This document shows, piece by piece, positions 61,867 to 64,000 of a DNA stretch of 64,000 nt; positions within the stretch are counted from its first letter, which is position 1, and every line of letters begins with the position of its first letter. Under the pieces are notes generated by a model. That model saw only the letters and a list, made by a program, of their open reading frames with translations. It made no database searches and was not told the DNA's origin. The stretch is from Astropecten irregularis (taxonomy: Eukaryota; Echinodermata; Asteroidea; Paxillosida; Astropectinidae): assembly GCA_963971285.1 (NCBI GenBank), contig OZ020248.1:23023873-23087872 (forward strand), in the 5' to 3' direction. The translations under genes were made by a program, and so were the position numbers.

Positions 61867-62228
61867 AAAGGTAATATTATACTTTTGTTTTTGTTTAAAG
61901 AAATGCAGATTTATGGGCAACACTATTGAGAAAGATAATGTATTAGAAATCATTTGTGAAATTCCCAGTCCCATACGGTGTCCACTTTTTGAGAAAATGA
62001 TGAAAAACGCCCTCAGTATATGTTAAATCTTTTCACCGTTTTATCTTTAAAAGATTAAAATTGTTTTTGATCATTGGTTTTTACTCTTTTCTGGATAAAT
62101 ACTGCATTTCAGGTAAACAAATTTCAATGGTATGTTTCAACCATCACCATCTTTACACCCTGTAAGTTATACGTAAATCTGTGAACATTTCTGTTTGGTA
62201 AGCTACCAAAGTATGATACTACCTTTAA
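61867..62228. mobile_element. ATCATACTTTGG-family element (D)
   Basis: AAAGGTAATATTATACTTTT at the left and CAAAGTATGATACTACCTTT at the right. Used with 63500 to reconstruct the interrupted copy at 26862. Confidence 0.8.
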
Positions 62229-62959
62229 TAATTAAAACTGAGGTTTTAGTGTTCAGACTGGTGCAAGTCTAAAATGCCATAAGCTTTTCAGCATTGTATA
62301 AAGCTTCTATATTGGTGGGTGGCTAATACACGCTTTGACCATTCAGCATGCTCGTTATAGTCACATCTTGCAAACAAACTGTAAGACAGCTCGTTTGATT
62401 GGTCCAGCCTGTTGTCTGATTTGCATGTTTTTATTTTTGCTCGACAAATGTCACTGAGCAGATTTTGGAAGGGAAAAAAAGCTGTACAAAGCTGAACCAA
62501 AAAGAAACAAAAAGGATCTATTTATAAAATCCATCCAATGTTAAAGTGATATCACTCAGGCGTTAGTTGTAATGAATGAAACTTGGTAAATTTGGTTTAT
62601 AGATTTCACCACCACAAAATGACCCGGAAACAGAAAGTGTATGTTACACAGTGTTATAATGTGAATATTCGATCATGTATAGTGTACAAGCTGTTTAGTA
62701 TAACCACTGTGTACTGAACTTTGGAGTGTTTTTCTGTGTGATATATTTTTGGGGGTCATTAGTGGTGTGTGCATCATGACGTGGCTTCACAAGCACAGAT
62801 AATGGCTGGTTGGGACATTCCTCATTTTGATGGAGCCCTTGCTAATTCACACTCACAGTCATACTGCAGTTTTCTAGCCTCTGGAAAGAAGAATAGATGA
62901 CAGCAATTTGGTGACAATTCTGAATATTTTTGAGTTTTGACGCAGGCTAGAGACTGGTG

Positions 62960-63105
62960 CGAATAGCACTGCGCACTTGCACTCAAAATAGCACCGAACC
63001 TCAGACAAACATTGCAACCGGCCATGCAAACGTGTGGTGATTGGGGGTATGTGTACACGTGCATGCATGGTGTGACGTCATTAGTGCGGAACGCTATTGC
63101 AAAAA
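62960..63105. repeat. Inverted relative of the 28.6-kb repeat
   Basis: GAATAGCACTGCGCACTTGC, CAGACAAACATTGCAACC and CATTAGTGCGGAACGCTATT match 28582-28770 in the opposite direction. Confidence 0.6.
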
Positions 63106-63499
63106 AACAATGCACCCGAACAATTTCAATATCAGGGAAGTTTGCCGGTATTAAAATGGGGGCGTGGCCAGCACCATTAAGTCAGTGGGAGTGGCCATAT
63201 GTGACAAGTATGCATTCAGTTATCTATATTAAACCCATTAGTGTGCATAGTATGTGTAATGTAGTGTACATAAAATAGAGGTGGAAATAGACAAAAAAAA
63301 ACAAGTAGAAGAAAATGTTATCAAAGCATTTTCGACGTGAGAAACACTTGGCAATTTTGTCAATGTGTGAATTTTTTTAACAGAACTTTGGGAATAAAAA
63401 CAGTTTGTCCGATTCACAAGAAAACAAAATGTCTCCTGTTGTTATTATTGTTTGATACAAAATGTAGCCTTCTTTTTGTTAATAAGGCCTACATTGAAG

Positions 63500-63851
63500 A
63501 TTATTTCATACTTTGGTTTTTGTCAAAGAAATGCAGATTCATGACCAAAAATATCAAGAAAGATACAGTAACAGTCACCTGTGAAATTTCCAGTCCCACA
63601 TGGTGCCTACTTTTTGAGAAAACATTGAAAAACGGCCATGGTATTTTGAAATATTTTCACCATTATTTTTATCTTCAGAAGATCAAAATGATTTTTAGTC
63701 ATTGGTTTTACTCTTTTCTTGATAAATACTGCAGACAATTTTAACAGTATGTTTCTATACCATCACCATCATTCTGAATACCCTGTAAGTTATAGGTAAT
63801 TCTGTGAAGATATCTGTTTCGGTAAGCTACCAAAGTATGATAGTACCTTTC
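63500..63851. mobile_element. ATCATACTTTGG-family element (D)
   Basis: TTCATACTTTGGTTTTTGTC at the left and CCAAAGTATGATAGTACCTT at the right, with the standard body. The remaining bases to 64000 are AT-rich without features. Confidence 0.8.
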
Positions 63852-64000
63852 AAATTATGTCTTTCTTTCCCTACATGTTTTATTTACAATTACCTTGTAT
63901 CAAGTTAGTTTATGTGTGAGAGCAGGTGTTTGTATGCACAACCCAATGCATCAAACCCCAGACATAAAATAATCAAACAATAGTGTCTTTGTTGTCCTTT

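Overview
This is a window of intron-rich animal nuclear DNA. No bacterial gene organisation, rRNA operon or CRISPR array is visible. Two conserved protein-coding genes can be read exon by exon from splice sites, reading phase and protein similarity. The genes are colinear with their vertebrate relatives, while the introns are full of short foldback transposons and tRNA-derived SINEs. That suggests a marine invertebrate, probably a non-vertebrate deuterostome such as an echinoderm, but the sequence alone does not fix the phylum.

Left part (1 to about 14.0 kb, minus strand): the 5' half of an RBBP6 orthologue. It has the start codon and DWNN ubiquitin-like domain (13246 to 12456), a linker, and the CCHC zinc knuckle (346 to 232). 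Six coding exons join in one frame to 179 codons. The RING finger and the rest lie beyond the left edge. Intron 3, nearly 10 kb, holds most of this part. From about 14.0 to 18.4 kb is a repeat-rich stretch with no gene that I can support.

Middle part (about 18.5 to 50.8 kb, plus strand): a complete HELZ orthologue (helicase with zinc finger). A probable non-coding first exon at 18.5 kb is followed by 18 coding exons from 25554 to 50810. They join without a frame break to 5,871 nt, or 1,956 residues, close to human HELZ (1,942). Domain order is TPR-like helices, a U1/matrin-type C2H2 finger, a CCCH finger, a UPF1-like SF1 helicase with all main motifs, a PAM2 motif, a long Q/H/G-rich disordered tail, and the conserved C-terminal SYASALRAPPKP and GFYSYF blocks. 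RBBP6 and HELZ are divergently oriented. Both act on mRNA in known systems (3'-end processing and ubiquitination for RBBP6; PABP/CCR4-NOT-linked repression and decay for HELZ), but nothing here shows that they share regulation.

Right part (50.8 to 64 kb): the HELZ 3' UTR, with a good AATAAA at 51324, then AT-rich sequence with long A, T and G runs and scattered repeats, and no convincing gene.

The most interesting content is the mobile-element layer. It includes several hAT-like non-autonomous elements with intact 8-bp target duplications, and at least four families of near-perfect foldback elements in which both arms of a copy change together. There are also nested insertions, hammerhead-ribozyme-like motifs (one inside an insertion with a 13-bp target duplication), minisatellites, and a hexanucleotide intron repeat with quadruplex potential.
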